A stretch of 64,000 bases of DNA from Branchiostoma belcheri (Eukaryota; Chordata; Leptocardii; Amphioxiformes; Branchiostomatidae): positions 5,224,710 through 5,288,709 of the forward strand of contig NW_017802380.1 of assembly GCF_001625305.1 (NCBI RefSeq), written 5' to 3'. Within the stretch, counting starts at the first letter, position 1; each line of letters opens with the position of its first letter. Both the position numbers and the translations under genes were made by a program. The notes beneath the pieces are model-generated. The model ran no database searches and was not told the DNA's origin. It was given only the letters and a program-made list of their open reading frames with translations. Positions 49,401-57,337 of this stretch are shown here, piece after piece.

Positions 49401-52400
49401 CACCACAGCCCCTGAAACACCCACAGAACAAGTGACAGTTGGCACTGAAAACCTCAAAGTAGTTCCCACCTTCTGCTACCTGGGAGACATGATAAGCCAG
49501 TCTGGAGGCTGCTCTGATGCAGTGACTGCCAGGATTAAGTCGGCCTGGAAAAGCTTCCACGAGCTTCTCCCAATCCTCACTAACAGCTACATACCTCTTA
49601 AAAACCGTGGGCATGTCTTCAACTCCTGTGTCAGAAGCGTCTTACTCTACGCTTCGGAGACATGGCCCGTGACAGCAGAGGACATGAAGAGACTGGCACG
49701 GAGCGACAGGGCCATGGTAAGATGGATTTGCTCCAGGAGACTGGCAGACTGCCAGTCAACTGAACAGCTTCGTAGGCGGCTTGGAGTCCATAACATTCAG
49801 GACACAGTTAGGTACAACAGACTCAGATGGTACGGCCACCTCCAGAGAATGGACAGGGACAGATGGCCAAAGAGGATCCTCACACTGGATGTGGAGGGTC
49901 CAAACCCCCGTGGCCGCCCCAGAAGAAAATGGTATGACAACGTACGGGAGGACTTCCACCACCTGAACCTAGATAAAATTGACCCACAGGACAGAGGCAA
50001 GTGGCGTGCTGCCATCAAGCCCCAGATGTATTGTGCAAGCACGTCTAACCCTCGGAAGACGGGGAACAACAGACGATAAACCGGACAGTGAGTGAGTGTG
50101 TGAGTCACCTGGCTAGAGTCACTTCTGAATTTGGCAATTGCCTGAAACAGTCATCAAAACCACACATTTGAGTCTTTATTTATTATATGATTGGTACACT
50201 GACCTGTGCCTGGCCCTTGCCATGTGAAGAGCCCTGGACACTACAGATTTGGAGGGGTCGAACAGCCTGGCTAGACTCAGCAGTGTGCTGTCCTCAAGCT
50301 GGGGGAGACAGGAGGACAGCATGCCTAGGGCAGGGGGTTCAAAGCATGTTGTAGTTTTTGCAGGGTATGAAGTTGAAACTGTTGAAACAATTCTGGAGTA
50401 CAATGGTAAAGTTTCCATGCATTTTCAGACAATGCCTTACCTGTGTGAGCCAGTGCCATGTCAGGTGTAGTCAGCAGTACCCTCACCATCTCCCCTGAAG
50501 GCAGGGCCTTGAGGAAGGCACCTGCGGCAGCTGTACAGATGGCCGGGCCATAATCTTTACTCAGCAGGTCTGACAGGATGGTCCCAGGCAGGTGCAGGAT
50601 GCCCTGGTGGGCCAGCAGCTCCAGTGCTGTAGGCACCAGGGCACGGGCCTAGGCAAAGTAATACAGAAGCTCCTCCTGGTGATCTTATCACAAATTACAG
50701 GGCATTATTCTAATGAACATGATATATTCTAATAATATGTACCTTACTATGTAGTGTTAATAAGAGGCATGTTTTGGCCAAAATTGTTCGTACTTTTTAG
50801 AAGAAAATTTCCAATTGCATGCAAGTTGGGTGAGTTACAGCTACTTGTCACCTCACCTTAGCTACCTCAAACAGCAGCTGGTGCAGGCCCTGCGAGGCTA
50901 ACAGCTGCAGTGCTGCCTGCTCGTCATAGTGGAAGTTATCCATGAGGAACTCCCGGAAACTCTCCACGATGGCTGGTCTGTCCGGGTGCTGCAGGAGCTG
51001 CTGAGTGTAACAGTGCAGGGCACAGTCACACAGCTGCTTCTCCTCTTTAGCTGGCAGCTCTCCTGGCTTACTCAGCACCTGGGGACAATAGACCAGGATG
51101 TAGGATCGGCCTATAGGAGAGCTCAGATGGATAGCAGACCAGCCCCTCCAACTCTGTCCTGCCACTTTCTACATAATGTAACTCAACACCACAGGGTGTC
51201 TGCTATAGAATACCAGTTACAATGGTGACAGTAGTCTGGTCCAGGTCATGGAAGAAGAAGACAAAGAAGAAGAAACAGAGCTAAAACATATGGTTACCTT
51301 CAATGAAGGTAAACAGAATAACTAGGGTAGTGCCTGACTATTCAAAGATGCCCAATCATGTGTGATGAGGACAAACCTGCTTCAGATGTGTCATGACCTC
51401 AGTCATGTGACCATACTGTGCCAGCTTCTTGATGCGCTTGCTGTGCGGGGCCTTGGACAGCTGGTACAGCTTCACAGCCTGTACAACCTCTCCCTTCGAC
51501 AGCATGCAGTCAGCTGACACCTGAACAGCAAACAGAATTATTAGGATATAGGGATAGGCTCTTCAAATACTGTGCCCTAGACACTGTGGAGTAACAACCC
51601 ACTGCCCATATGGCCTCAAAAAGGCTATTTACCTAGAAGTTTCCTTTAAGTAATTCAGCCAATCTCAACAATCTTTTAATAGGCCCTTTCATTGCATACA
51701 ACGTAAGGTCCATTGTAGGCCATTGTATTTCTTGGGTTTCCTCTACAATTTCAGCAAGCCTAAATCCATCGTCTATTGCCCACCTCATCGTCAAATTGCC
51801 TACCTCATATAACATGTTCATATCCAGCCCTAGAGTGATGCCCAGTTTCTCAGCTGATGCTGTGTCTCCTGCTGTTACAGCAAGGTCAAGGAACAGCTGC
51901 TCTGGGACTGTCCTGTGTGAAAAACAAATCAAAACCAAATTGGAATCAAAGTGGGATCAAAATTAAATAACCGTAACCTTGCAGGGTTCAAAATACTTTT
52001 TCTGCATGCCTGTACTGGTGCAGGTAACATTACACCTGCACCAGACAAATTTTACCTAAATCACTCAGAATTTACAAAGTACAGATCATACTAAAAACTG
52101 CTCAGAAACCATTGTCATTTCTTTTATGCTTCATAAGTTGTAACAGTCAATGCATACACCTACATGTAGTTCTGCATCATAAGTACAAAAAAAAAGAAAT
52201 CAAAAGTACCTGGGTCTACACTCATACACTCCTGCTGAAGTCACAACAACACATCCCTCCAAAAGAGTTCCCTGTGAAAAGTCTATCTGGGTCATGTCTA
52301 CCTCTGATTGGTCAACATTCACGGCACTAGAGGGAGAAGCCTTGGCTGATTGGCTGGCTAGAGCACCCTTTTCTTCTGATTGGTTGCTGCCATGAATCCT

Positions 52401-55400
52401 GTCCTGTGATTGGCTGTGAAGACTATCCAGTTTGTTCAGGAGATCAGGGGGGAAAGTTTTCCTGTACAGTGCAAGGACCTGCTCATGTGGAGGGAGGGGG
52501 AAGGACTGCAGGATGGAGTGCAAGTTGGTTTCCTCTGTCTGTGCCTCCTCTGCTGATGTCTCGGACATCTGGTTGGATACTATATTCAACTTTACCTGAA
52601 GAAACAATATCAATATACTCTAATACATGTACAATACATGTTGATAAAGGTTAGACATCTAAGTAATGAGACACAAAAGAAAACTGTTACTCAAGCAACT
52701 TGATAGTCTAGGATTTTATTGATAAAAGATTGACACAAATGCAGTGGCCATACAGTGTGGAAGGTATAACAACACCTCTCGACTACACAGAATGTGATAA
52801 TTACATGAAATGATTTTTAAAAGCTTGTACCCAGTCCTTTTAGCATTAGAGAGATCTAAAGGGAGTTTTTTTAATCCCCACTGTTATAAACTTACTACAA
52901 ATCCATGTAAGGACTGTAGCTGTAACAAGGTAGGATAGTTTCATGTGTACCTGTGTGTCCCTGGCTGCTGTGGTGACAAACATGAGTCTGTCTGTGAGCA
53001 GGATGTGTGAGGAGTCGTGAGGTAGTCTGTACACATACAGGGCTGACCTCTGTAAACCACTGTCATATACCTGTGGAACAGAATACCAGTAACAACTATA
53101 CTCTCTTTAGAATAACCGTACAAGTGCATGCAATAAATGTATTCCGAAAGTGTGTTGTTTTTTACCTGTGTACAAAAGTTTTGTTTTCCACATGCTAGGC
53201 AGGTTGGGGACACTGGCAGGAAGTTAGTCCAAAGGTCCCAGACAAGGTTGTCTTATTTCCAGTGTCTTCAGTAGACTACAGCCCTTACATTGTGTTGTAC
53301 CTTACACACAGCCCTTACCTTACACACAGCCCTTACCTTACATACAGCCCTTACCTTACACACAGCCCTTACTTACACACAGCCCTTACCTTACACACAG
53401 CCCTTACCTTACACACAGGTCTTACCTTACACATAGCCCTTACCTTACACACAGCCCTTACTTACACACAGCCCTTACCTTACACACAGCCCTTACCTTA
53501 CACACAGCCCTGCTCCTGTCCTGTGCCATGAGCAGGCTACAGCCCTTGGCCTGCTGGGCAGACAGTCTGACATCATCAGTGAACTGGCTCAGCACCTTTG
53601 GAGCAAACTCAGGACGTGGTTCATCTGTGTGCAGAAAGCTGGGGAGGAGGGAGTGTGTGATGTAAGTCCCACTTCTTAAGCTTGAAGAGTGGTAAAATAT
53701 ATATTAACAGGATTGAAAGGAAAGGCATCAGAATATGTCACTACATAAATCCAAAAAGCTTAAGATTTCTACCGAGATACTAGTATAGGGTGGTTCAAAC
53801 CGGGTACAGTACCTGTCTATAGCGTCCACCATCTCGAAGCCCAGCCCCGAGGCGGTCCCCGGGGACTCAGGCAAGATGGAGGAGCGCTGCTCCAGCAGGA
53901 GTCTCCACTGGATACCTGACTGAGTCTGGACCTGGCAGGGAGATATCACAATATATACAGGATTGTACAGACTGTTTCACAGAACATTGGATGCCATGGT
54001 CGACATGACATTATCCATTATTGTGACATTGTACAAAGAATGGAATCATGGATGGTTGTACATGGTTCTCTACAAGTTAGTGTACTGCGGAGTGGTTGTC
54101 ATGGTTACCTAGAAGGTGTACTGTAGAGTGATTGTCAAGGTTACGTATGAGCAGGTGTACAGTAGAGTGGTTGTCATGGTTACCTACCAGCAAGTGTAAT
54201 GTAGAGTGGTTGTCATGGTTACCTACCAGCAGGTGTACAGTAGAGTGGTTGTCATGGTTACCTACCAGCAGTTGTACTGTAGAGTGGTTGTCATGGTTAC
54301 CTACGAGCAAGTGTAATGTAGAGTGGTTGTCATGGTTACCTACCAGCAGGTGTACTGTAGAGTGGTTGTCATGGTTACCTACCAGCAGGTGTACTGTAGA
54401 GTGGTTGTCGTCCCTGACGAGGTCCATTGTTACCACATGTTCCCTGACCTGTGCAGAGCCCACCTCTCTCCCCAGTATCAGGTCTACAAACACCAGTTCT
54501 CCTATCTGGAGGTGGGAAACAATATCCAATGACAAAACAAAACAAAACAGTAAGTAGGCATGACATTGAAAGACTACAAAACGACTGCTCTGTTATGATA
54601 CTATACATGTAGTTAATAGACTCTAAATGGCATCTTACACTGTTATCAAATGACTACAAAACGACTGCTCTGTTATGATACTATACATGTAGTTAATAGA
54701 CTCTAAATGGCATCTTACACTGTTATCAAATGACTACAAAACGACTGCTCTGTTATGATACTATACATGTAGTTAATAGACTCTAAATGGCATCTTACAC
54801 TGTTATCAAATGACTACAAAACGACTGCTCTGTTATGATACTATACATGTAGTTAATAGACTCTAAATGGCATCTTACACTGTTATCAAATGACTACAAA
54901 ACAACTGCTCTGTTATGATACTATACATGTAGTTAATAGACTCTAAATGGCAGCTTACACTGTTATCAAATGACATTCAGGAGTTTTCTCATACCAGCAT
55001 CACTTAATCACAGCAGCCTTAATTGAACAACTCTGTGCCTCACCTCAGTGCCAATAATGGCAACCTGTTTATCATCAAAGGTGTACCACCACACAATGCA
55101 GGTAGGGGGAGCTGCAAGAATGGTAAGAAAAAATATCAGTCTCCTAAGACTGCAGCTAATAATTGTCACAATAGCACATTCTGACATTGCATCTGACATT
55201 GGTAAGTTATTCAGTCTCAGTTCTCAGAAAACACTGCTTGTATTCAAGATAGCAAAGCCTGATAAGGAAAGGACAAGACAATGTGAAGTAGGATGGATTT
55301 TACCATGTCTGACAGTTGGTTTGACCTCTGTGACGTCATCCTTGTTCCACAGAACTTTGACAGCAGCAGACGGATCCTGTACAGGAAGGGAAATATGTGA

Positions 55401-56900
55401 AAAATAATCACATTTTATCATGTCTTTGTGAAGCAGGCATCCCCATTCTATCTATCCAAACAAGAAATCAGAGACTTCAGACTTCCAGACAGTATTTGGC
55501 ATTTTCGTGACCTTCAAGTTCACCCCATTTCCCTGTGTCTGACCTCCTGTCATCTTCCCCACCCATGTGCTGTCAACCTACAGTACTCTGTCCAGGCAGA
55601 CACCCAAACCCACAGCTCCCACAGCTCAGGTAGCCTGGTTACGAAACCTATTTCAGCTGTTTCTTTTGTTCTATTAGAGCTGAATTAGGTTTGGTAACCA
55701 GGCTACAGGTAAGCTATGTAAAGAGTACCTTGGTACCTGGAATTAACAAACCACCTCGGTATTTGCTACAAGTAGTCAGAAAGCCTCTAAACAAAACCAA
55801 CACAGTTATGAGAAAGTTCCTAACCAGCAGGAGTAAAGCTGGGAAACACCCTCTCACACCGGCACACCAGCCATGTCCTGTCAACCAACTGTCTGGCAAA
55901 CCAAGGATACACACAAACCCACCAGGAGAAGTAAAGCTGGGATGATGTACAGGTACCCTCTGACACTGGCACACACCAGCCATGTCCCCCGTGGGTCCAG
56001 TGCCATGGCCCGGATGGCCTTGCCTGGGTGCTGAAACCATGGCAGCTGCCGGGTGTTCACTTTCCTCCCCTCAACAATGTGCTGAAGTAACAGGAACCCT
56101 TCAGGAAGAGAATCAAAACACAACTATTAAATCTTACCATGGAGGTTAGACCACTCCTTGATCTTACTGTTCATCTGCAAATAGATAAACTTTCCACAGC
56201 ATCAGTTTCTAATCTATATTGACCTACTTTCTGACAGATCATTATTCAACCCTGAAGTAGATACATGTAGTTGACAATAGGTGAGCCATGAGCGATGAGA
56301 TTATAAGAGTCTCCAATGAAAATGCTTCCATCTTCATCATTATACTAATAGGTTATATTTTTAAAATGATGTGATGTTGATTATACAATTGCCAAGATTA
56401 TACATTGCAGATGTTACACTATGTTTGATGATATATTACCATGCACTCTATCATAATAATAGCACACCCTTAGTCTGGATTAAAACACCTTATACAAATG
56501 TACATGTAATCTTATTATGAATCAATCATTTATACCATTGCATCCAATAACTGTCAATCAATTAATCATTAACATCATGCATTGAAGTGCATCACTTCAC
56601 AAAGAACTGTACACAATTATTTTGAATGACAATGTAAAAGAAGCAGTCTGCAAAGTATAGTCTCAAAGCTGCTTATAAAAATCAAAGCTGTTAACGTTAC
56701 TAAGATGTTTATGAAATCGACTGATATCTGCGTTATATAATGTTACCATTATCACACAGCAGCACAAGTAGGGCCCTCTTCCCCTCCTGCCACCAGTCAC
56801 TCAGCCGGACGGAAGAGCCGCTGGACCCGGGAACGCCCCTCTTGGGCGCCGCTGGGCGAGTCCTGAGCTGGCTGACCACTTCAAAAAGTGGGGTCTTCAT
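34348..56900 (-). CDS. 30-exon gene: WD-like propeller, helical middle, seven RCC1 repeats, RING-like C-terminus
   Basis: I built this model from splice sites. Exons (5' to 3'): 56747-56900, 55923-56098, 55304-55376, 55044-55111, 54383-54505, 53813-53931, 53497-53638, 52951-53070, 52210-52595, 51804-51912, 51377-51520, 50857-51078, 50441-50648, 50204-50324, 48476-48613, 48036-48160, 47704-47879, 47080-47234, 46365-46505, 45816-45954, 45199-45442, 44714-44864, 37739-37958, 37264-37403, 36910-36979, 36331-36483, 35882-35988, 35582-35714, 34826-35127, 34348-34483. All introns are GT-AG, all phases match, and the sum (4,695 nt) is divisible by three: 1,564 residues plus stop. Start [12 protein letters not shown] at 56900. 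No signal peptide or TM is evident. The order (propeller, solenoid, RCC1, zinc site) suggests a large scaffold or trafficking/ubiquitin-type protein, by inference only. I do not recognise a named orthologue. It hosts a lectin locus in intron 22 and a retroelement in intron 14. Confidence 0.88.
34588..34712 (+). repeat. Dispersed repeat (TTCAGACTTC family), forward copy
   Basis: GTTTCAGACTTCAGGGAAG, TCAAGTTAGCCCCATTTCC, TGTGTTTGACCT and CACATGCTGTCAACCTAC match the copies at 36140 and 55464. It lies in the last intron of the large gene. Confidence 0.65.
35230..35430. repeat. Dispersed repeat (TATCTGTATCTG family), copy 1
   Basis: It contains CTGTATAACTGGTATGACAG, then TGGCAGGCAGCTAGCTA, then TGATGTACTGTACTTGG. 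The same block order recurs at 37045-37240, and shorter pieces at 39222-39290 and 43632-43680. All four lie inside or beside the large gene's introns. It is non-coding. Confidence 0.7.
36140..36312 (-). repeat. Dispersed repeat (AAATCAGAGA-TTCAGACTTC family), reverse copy
   Basis: Read on the minus strand it begins AAATCAGAGATTTCAGGAC and contains AAGTTCACCCCTTTTCCTG, CTGCCATTTTGCCTGTCA and GTGCTGTCAACCTA. Forward copies lie at 34588-34712 and 55464-55610, with a shorter one at 47318-47400. All are intronic in the large gene. Confidence 0.7.
37045..37240. repeat. Dispersed repeat (TATCTGTATCTG family), copy 2
   Basis: TATCTTTATCTGTATAGCTG, CACATCAGCTTCACGGG, GTGGCAGTAGCTGGCTA and GATGCTCTTACTGTACTTC line up with the copy at 35230 across its full length. 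It sits in intron 24. Confidence 0.7.
37739..48160 (-). CDS. Exons 16-23: seven-blade RCC1 propeller
   Basis: This is residues ~768-1218 of the large gene. Seven RCC1 blades can be read: [15 protein letters not shown] (exon 17), [15 protein letters not shown] (18), [15 protein letters not shown] (19), [15 protein letters not shown] (20), a degenerate VYTFGRHPQ blade (21), [15 protein letters not shown] (22) and [15 protein letters not shown] (23). Typical inter-blade C/A-G-x-x-H motifs are present ([57 protein letters not shown]). Seven blades is the full family number, so the propeller can close. RCC1 propellers act as GEFs or binding platforms; which applies here is unknown. Intron 22 (37959-44713) is unusually long because it contains the lectin locus on the other strand. 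Confidence 0.92.
38652..41427 (+). CDS. Type II membrane collagen/C-type lectin, unit 1 (one frameshift)
   Basis: Exons: 38652-38922, 39536-39687, 39887-39998, 40113-40672, 40784-41076, 41287-41427. Exon 1 is a Pro/Ser/Lys-rich cytoplasmic tail starting MSGQPQPGR. Exon 2 has one TM ([18 protein letters not shown]), preceded by basic RSRRR, giving type II topology. Exon 3 is a short stalk with two Cys. Exon 4 is collagen (GPPGQP, then [21 protein letters not shown]). Exons 5-6 form a C-type lectin domain ([39 protein letters not shown]). All junction phases fit except inside exon 4, which is 560 nt where 558+3n is needed: CCTCTGGA at 40193-40200 seems to have lost one C of CCTCCTGGA, leaving collagen and lectin out of frame with the start. 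EPN and WND sugar-binding motifs read GEPKR and WVNTKC, so classical calcium/sugar binding is doubtful. It is nested antisense in intron 22 of the large gene. Confidence 0.85.
40222..40380. repeat. 18-bp collagen-coding minisatellite
   Basis: The unit GGACAACCCGGACCCCCT (coding Gly-Gln-Pro-Gly-Pro-Pro) repeats almost perfectly about nine times. It is stop-free in several frames on both strands, which explains the long [10 protein letters not shown] and [10 protein letters not shown] artefact ORFs. Such near-identity suggests recent expansion or length polymorphism. Confidence 0.9.
41564..41583. other. Assembly gap (20 N)
   Basis: Twenty Ns, the customary size for a gap of unknown length. It lies at the left edge of the second collagen array, so repeat collapse is the likely cause. 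Any upstream exons of lectin unit 2 would be in the missing sequence, since only 136 bp separate the stop of unit 1 from the gap. Confidence 0.99.
41584..43207 (+). CDS. Collagen-derived stalk / cysteine-rich domain / C-type lectin, unit 2 (5' partial)
   Basis: Exons: from the gap to 42163, then 42528-42841 and 43049-43207; the phases agree. The first exon starts as collagen (GPPGQP), shifts frame at 41632-41636 to a PDN/PLDN-rich stretch, shifts back at the 7-C run 41856-41862, and continues into a cysteine-containing domain ([46 protein letters not shown]). I recognise this as a domain common in amphioxus and other invertebrate extracellular proteins, related in style to WSC-type domains. 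The CTLD ([43 protein letters not shown]) closely matches unit 1. No TM exons of its own are visible: it may use those of unit 1 by alternative splicing, be a partial tandem duplicate, or have exons in the gap. AATAAA lies at 43289. Confidence 0.75.
43208..44713. other. Intronic/intergenic: lectin 3' flank
   Basis: It contains the likely lectin polyadenylation signals (AATAAA at about 43289; another at about 44163), a TATCTGTATCTG-family fragment near 43632-43680 and no coding exon. On the minus strand it is the 5' part of intron 22 of the large gene. Confidence 0.5.
48476..56900 (-). CDS. Exons 1-15: N-terminal WD-like propeller and helical middle region
   Basis: This is residues ~1-768 of the large gene. 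Exons 1-8 (~1-325) carry WD-repeat-like strands: [20 protein letters not shown] followed by LYIIPAL, then [19 protein letters not shown] joined to IGELVFVDL. Exon 9 (~325-454) contains a Ser/Glu-rich, probably disordered stretch. Exons 10-15 (~454-768) are Leu/Ala/Gln-rich and look like an alpha-solenoid (for example [11 protein letters not shown]-like segments, PALHCYTQ-type helices, and [15 protein letters not shown]). The combination recalls vesicle-tethering or coat subunits; this is a fold-level impression. Exons 5 and 7 end in minisatellite-borne 5' splice sites (listed separately). Confidence 0.8.
48744..50114. mobile_element. Fold-back element (AACCTATTTTAGC arms) split by a retrotransposon
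   Basis: The left arm AGCCAGGTGACCAAACCT continuing ATTTTAGC (48745 on) and the right arm GCTAAAATAGGTTTGGT (48824-48842) pair, but the right arm is cut. Its missing end CACCTGGCT is found at 50106-50114, beyond 1.26 kb of retroelement. Joining the two pieces rebuilds the exact complement of the left arm. An intact relative of 75 bp is at 55631-55705. It lies in intron 14 of the large gene. Confidence 0.8.
48841..50105 (+). mobile_element. 5'-truncated non-LTR retrotransposon (reverse transcriptase fragment)
   Basis: One open frame (48838-50079, ~413 residues) encodes the back half of a non-LTR reverse transcriptase. It opens at [15 protein letters not shown], continues with the conserved [19 protein letters not shown] and the catalytic box YADDL, then a PHD-like Cys/His cluster ([26 protein letters not shown]), the thumb region ([15 protein letters not shown]) and a C-terminal module ([20 protein letters not shown]). 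The first Asp of the active site and everything upstream are missing, as expected for 5' truncation. The 3' end is a short GTGAGTGAG tail. The frame is still open, suggesting a recent insertion. It is antisense to the host gene. The clade is uncertain. Only the unspliced intron of the host carries it. Confidence 0.9.
50115..50203 (-). other. Intron 14 remainder next to the nested insertion
   Basis: A short unique intron segment between the split fold-back element and the donor of exon 14. No feature is seen. Confidence 0.4.
51205..51295. repeat. Dispersed repeat (GGTGACAGTAGTCTGG family)
   Basis: AATACCAGTTACAATGGTGA, AGTCTGGTCCAGGTCATGG and a GAAGAAGAAG-rich tail match 46605-46690 (CTAGTTACCATGGTGACAG and following). 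Both copies are in introns of the large gene. Confidence 0.6.
51990..52180. repeat. Dispersed repeat (CTGCACCAGACAAAT family), copy 2
   Basis: GGTGCAGGTAACATTACACC, TGCACCAGACAAATTTTACC, TCAGAAACCATTGTCATTTC and ATACACCTACATGTAG follow the same order as the copy at 26940. It is in intron 9. Confidence 0.65.
53281..53510 (-). repeat. 18-bp minisatellite carrying the exon 7 5' splice site
   Basis: On the minus strand the unit GCTGTGTGTAAG|GTAAGG (bar = splice point) is repeated about a dozen times, with a few 17-bp variants. The first unit spans the 3' end of exon 7 (residues RAVCK) and its donor at 53497. Every intact unit offers the same donor, and the 18-bp length keeps the frame (six residues, AVCKVR). 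Confidence 0.85.
54092..54420 (-). repeat. 39-bp minisatellite carrying the exon 5 5' splice site
   Basis: On the minus strand the unit contains CACCTGCTG|GTAGGTAACC (bar = splice point) and repeats nine times with an exact 39-bp period. The first unit is the 3' end of exon 5 (NHSTVHLL) plus its donor at 54383. At least five downstream units keep an intact CTG|GTAGGT; the two most distal are degraded. Because 39 is a multiple of three and the units lack stops, the reading frame stays open through the array (13 residues per unit). Confidence 0.95.
54572..54973. repeat. 80-bp tandem repeat, five copies
   Basis: A unit starting GACTACAAAACGACTGCTCT repeats with an exact 80-bp period (starts 54572, 54652, 54732, 54812, 54892). 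Only the last copy differs by a few bases. It sits in intron 4 between exons 5 and 4 and contains no splice-like consensus. Near-identity implies recent expansion or ongoing homogenisation. Confidence 0.97.
55464..55610 (+). repeat. Dispersed repeat (TTCAGACTTC family), forward copy
   Basis: AAATCAGAGACTTCAGACTT, TTCAAGTTCACCCCATTTCC and CATGTGCTGTCAACCTAC match the copies at 34588 and 36140. It is in intron 2 of the large gene. Confidence 0.7.
55631..55705. mobile_element. Intact 75-bp fold-back element (AACCTATTTCAGCT arms)
   Basis: TAGCCTGGTTACGAAACCTA and TAGGTTTGGTAACCAGGCTA pair, and the pairing runs on to TTTCAGCT/AGCTGAAT, giving arms of about 28 bp with a short T-rich loop. The related, split copy is at 48744-50114. 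Confidence 0.85.
56105..56746 (-). other. Intron 1 of the large gene, AT-rich
   Basis: The donor GGTAACA is at 56741-56746 and the acceptor lies before 56098. The content is AT-rich with no repeat family or second exon recognised. Confidence 0.6.
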
Positions 56901-57337
56901 GTCTGCGTCGAAAAAGTTCCTCGAAAAGTGTTTGTTCGACTCATTGCTGGTCGCAAACGGTGCAAGAAGAGGTGAGAAATCGGTGAAAAAGTTGATGTGA
57001 AACCATCACAACTATTACTGAACTTTGACCTTGACCCCAGGATGCAACGCGAATAGGAGTATTTTGCATGGCGGGAAACGAACCAATCACATCTCAGTGT
57101 GCGGACACTTCCAGCCAGTCCACGGGCAGATTCCTCATGAGATTTGCATAAAATGCGGTCTTCTGGGCCAATTGCCGCGCAGTGTGCTGCAACAATCGGT
57201 ACAGAAGTAACTCAACGTGCAGCACATGGCGGACGGGGGATTTCTGTAAAAACAAAGCCGCACATCTCGACGATTTTTGCTTGAAATTCGGGTGTTTTTG
57301 TAAAATTTCGGACTCCAGGCTACCCTGCCCAGCAACC
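56901..57337. promoter_or_regulatory. 437-bp bidirectional promoter region
   Basis: It separates the start codons of the minus-strand 30-exon gene (56900) and the plus-strand FAM120-like gene (57338). It contains an E2F-like GCGGGAAA (about 57071), a CCAAT box in AACCAATCAC (57081-57090) and two ATGGCGG motifs (about 57068 and 57227) resembling YY1-type sites; there is no clear TATA box. This pattern is typical of head-to-head housekeeping pairs. Transcription start sites cannot be fixed from sequence. Confidence 0.6.

Noticed and set aside
54077-54557. Apparent 140-150-residue proteins with [13 protein letters not shown] or [13 protein letters not shown] repeats
   Set aside because: They are read-through of the 39-bp splice-site array; only its first unit is exon 5.
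54572-54973. CRISPR-like regular array
   Set aside because: Unit and 'spacer' are both identical between copies (plain 80-bp tandem repeat) in an animal intron.
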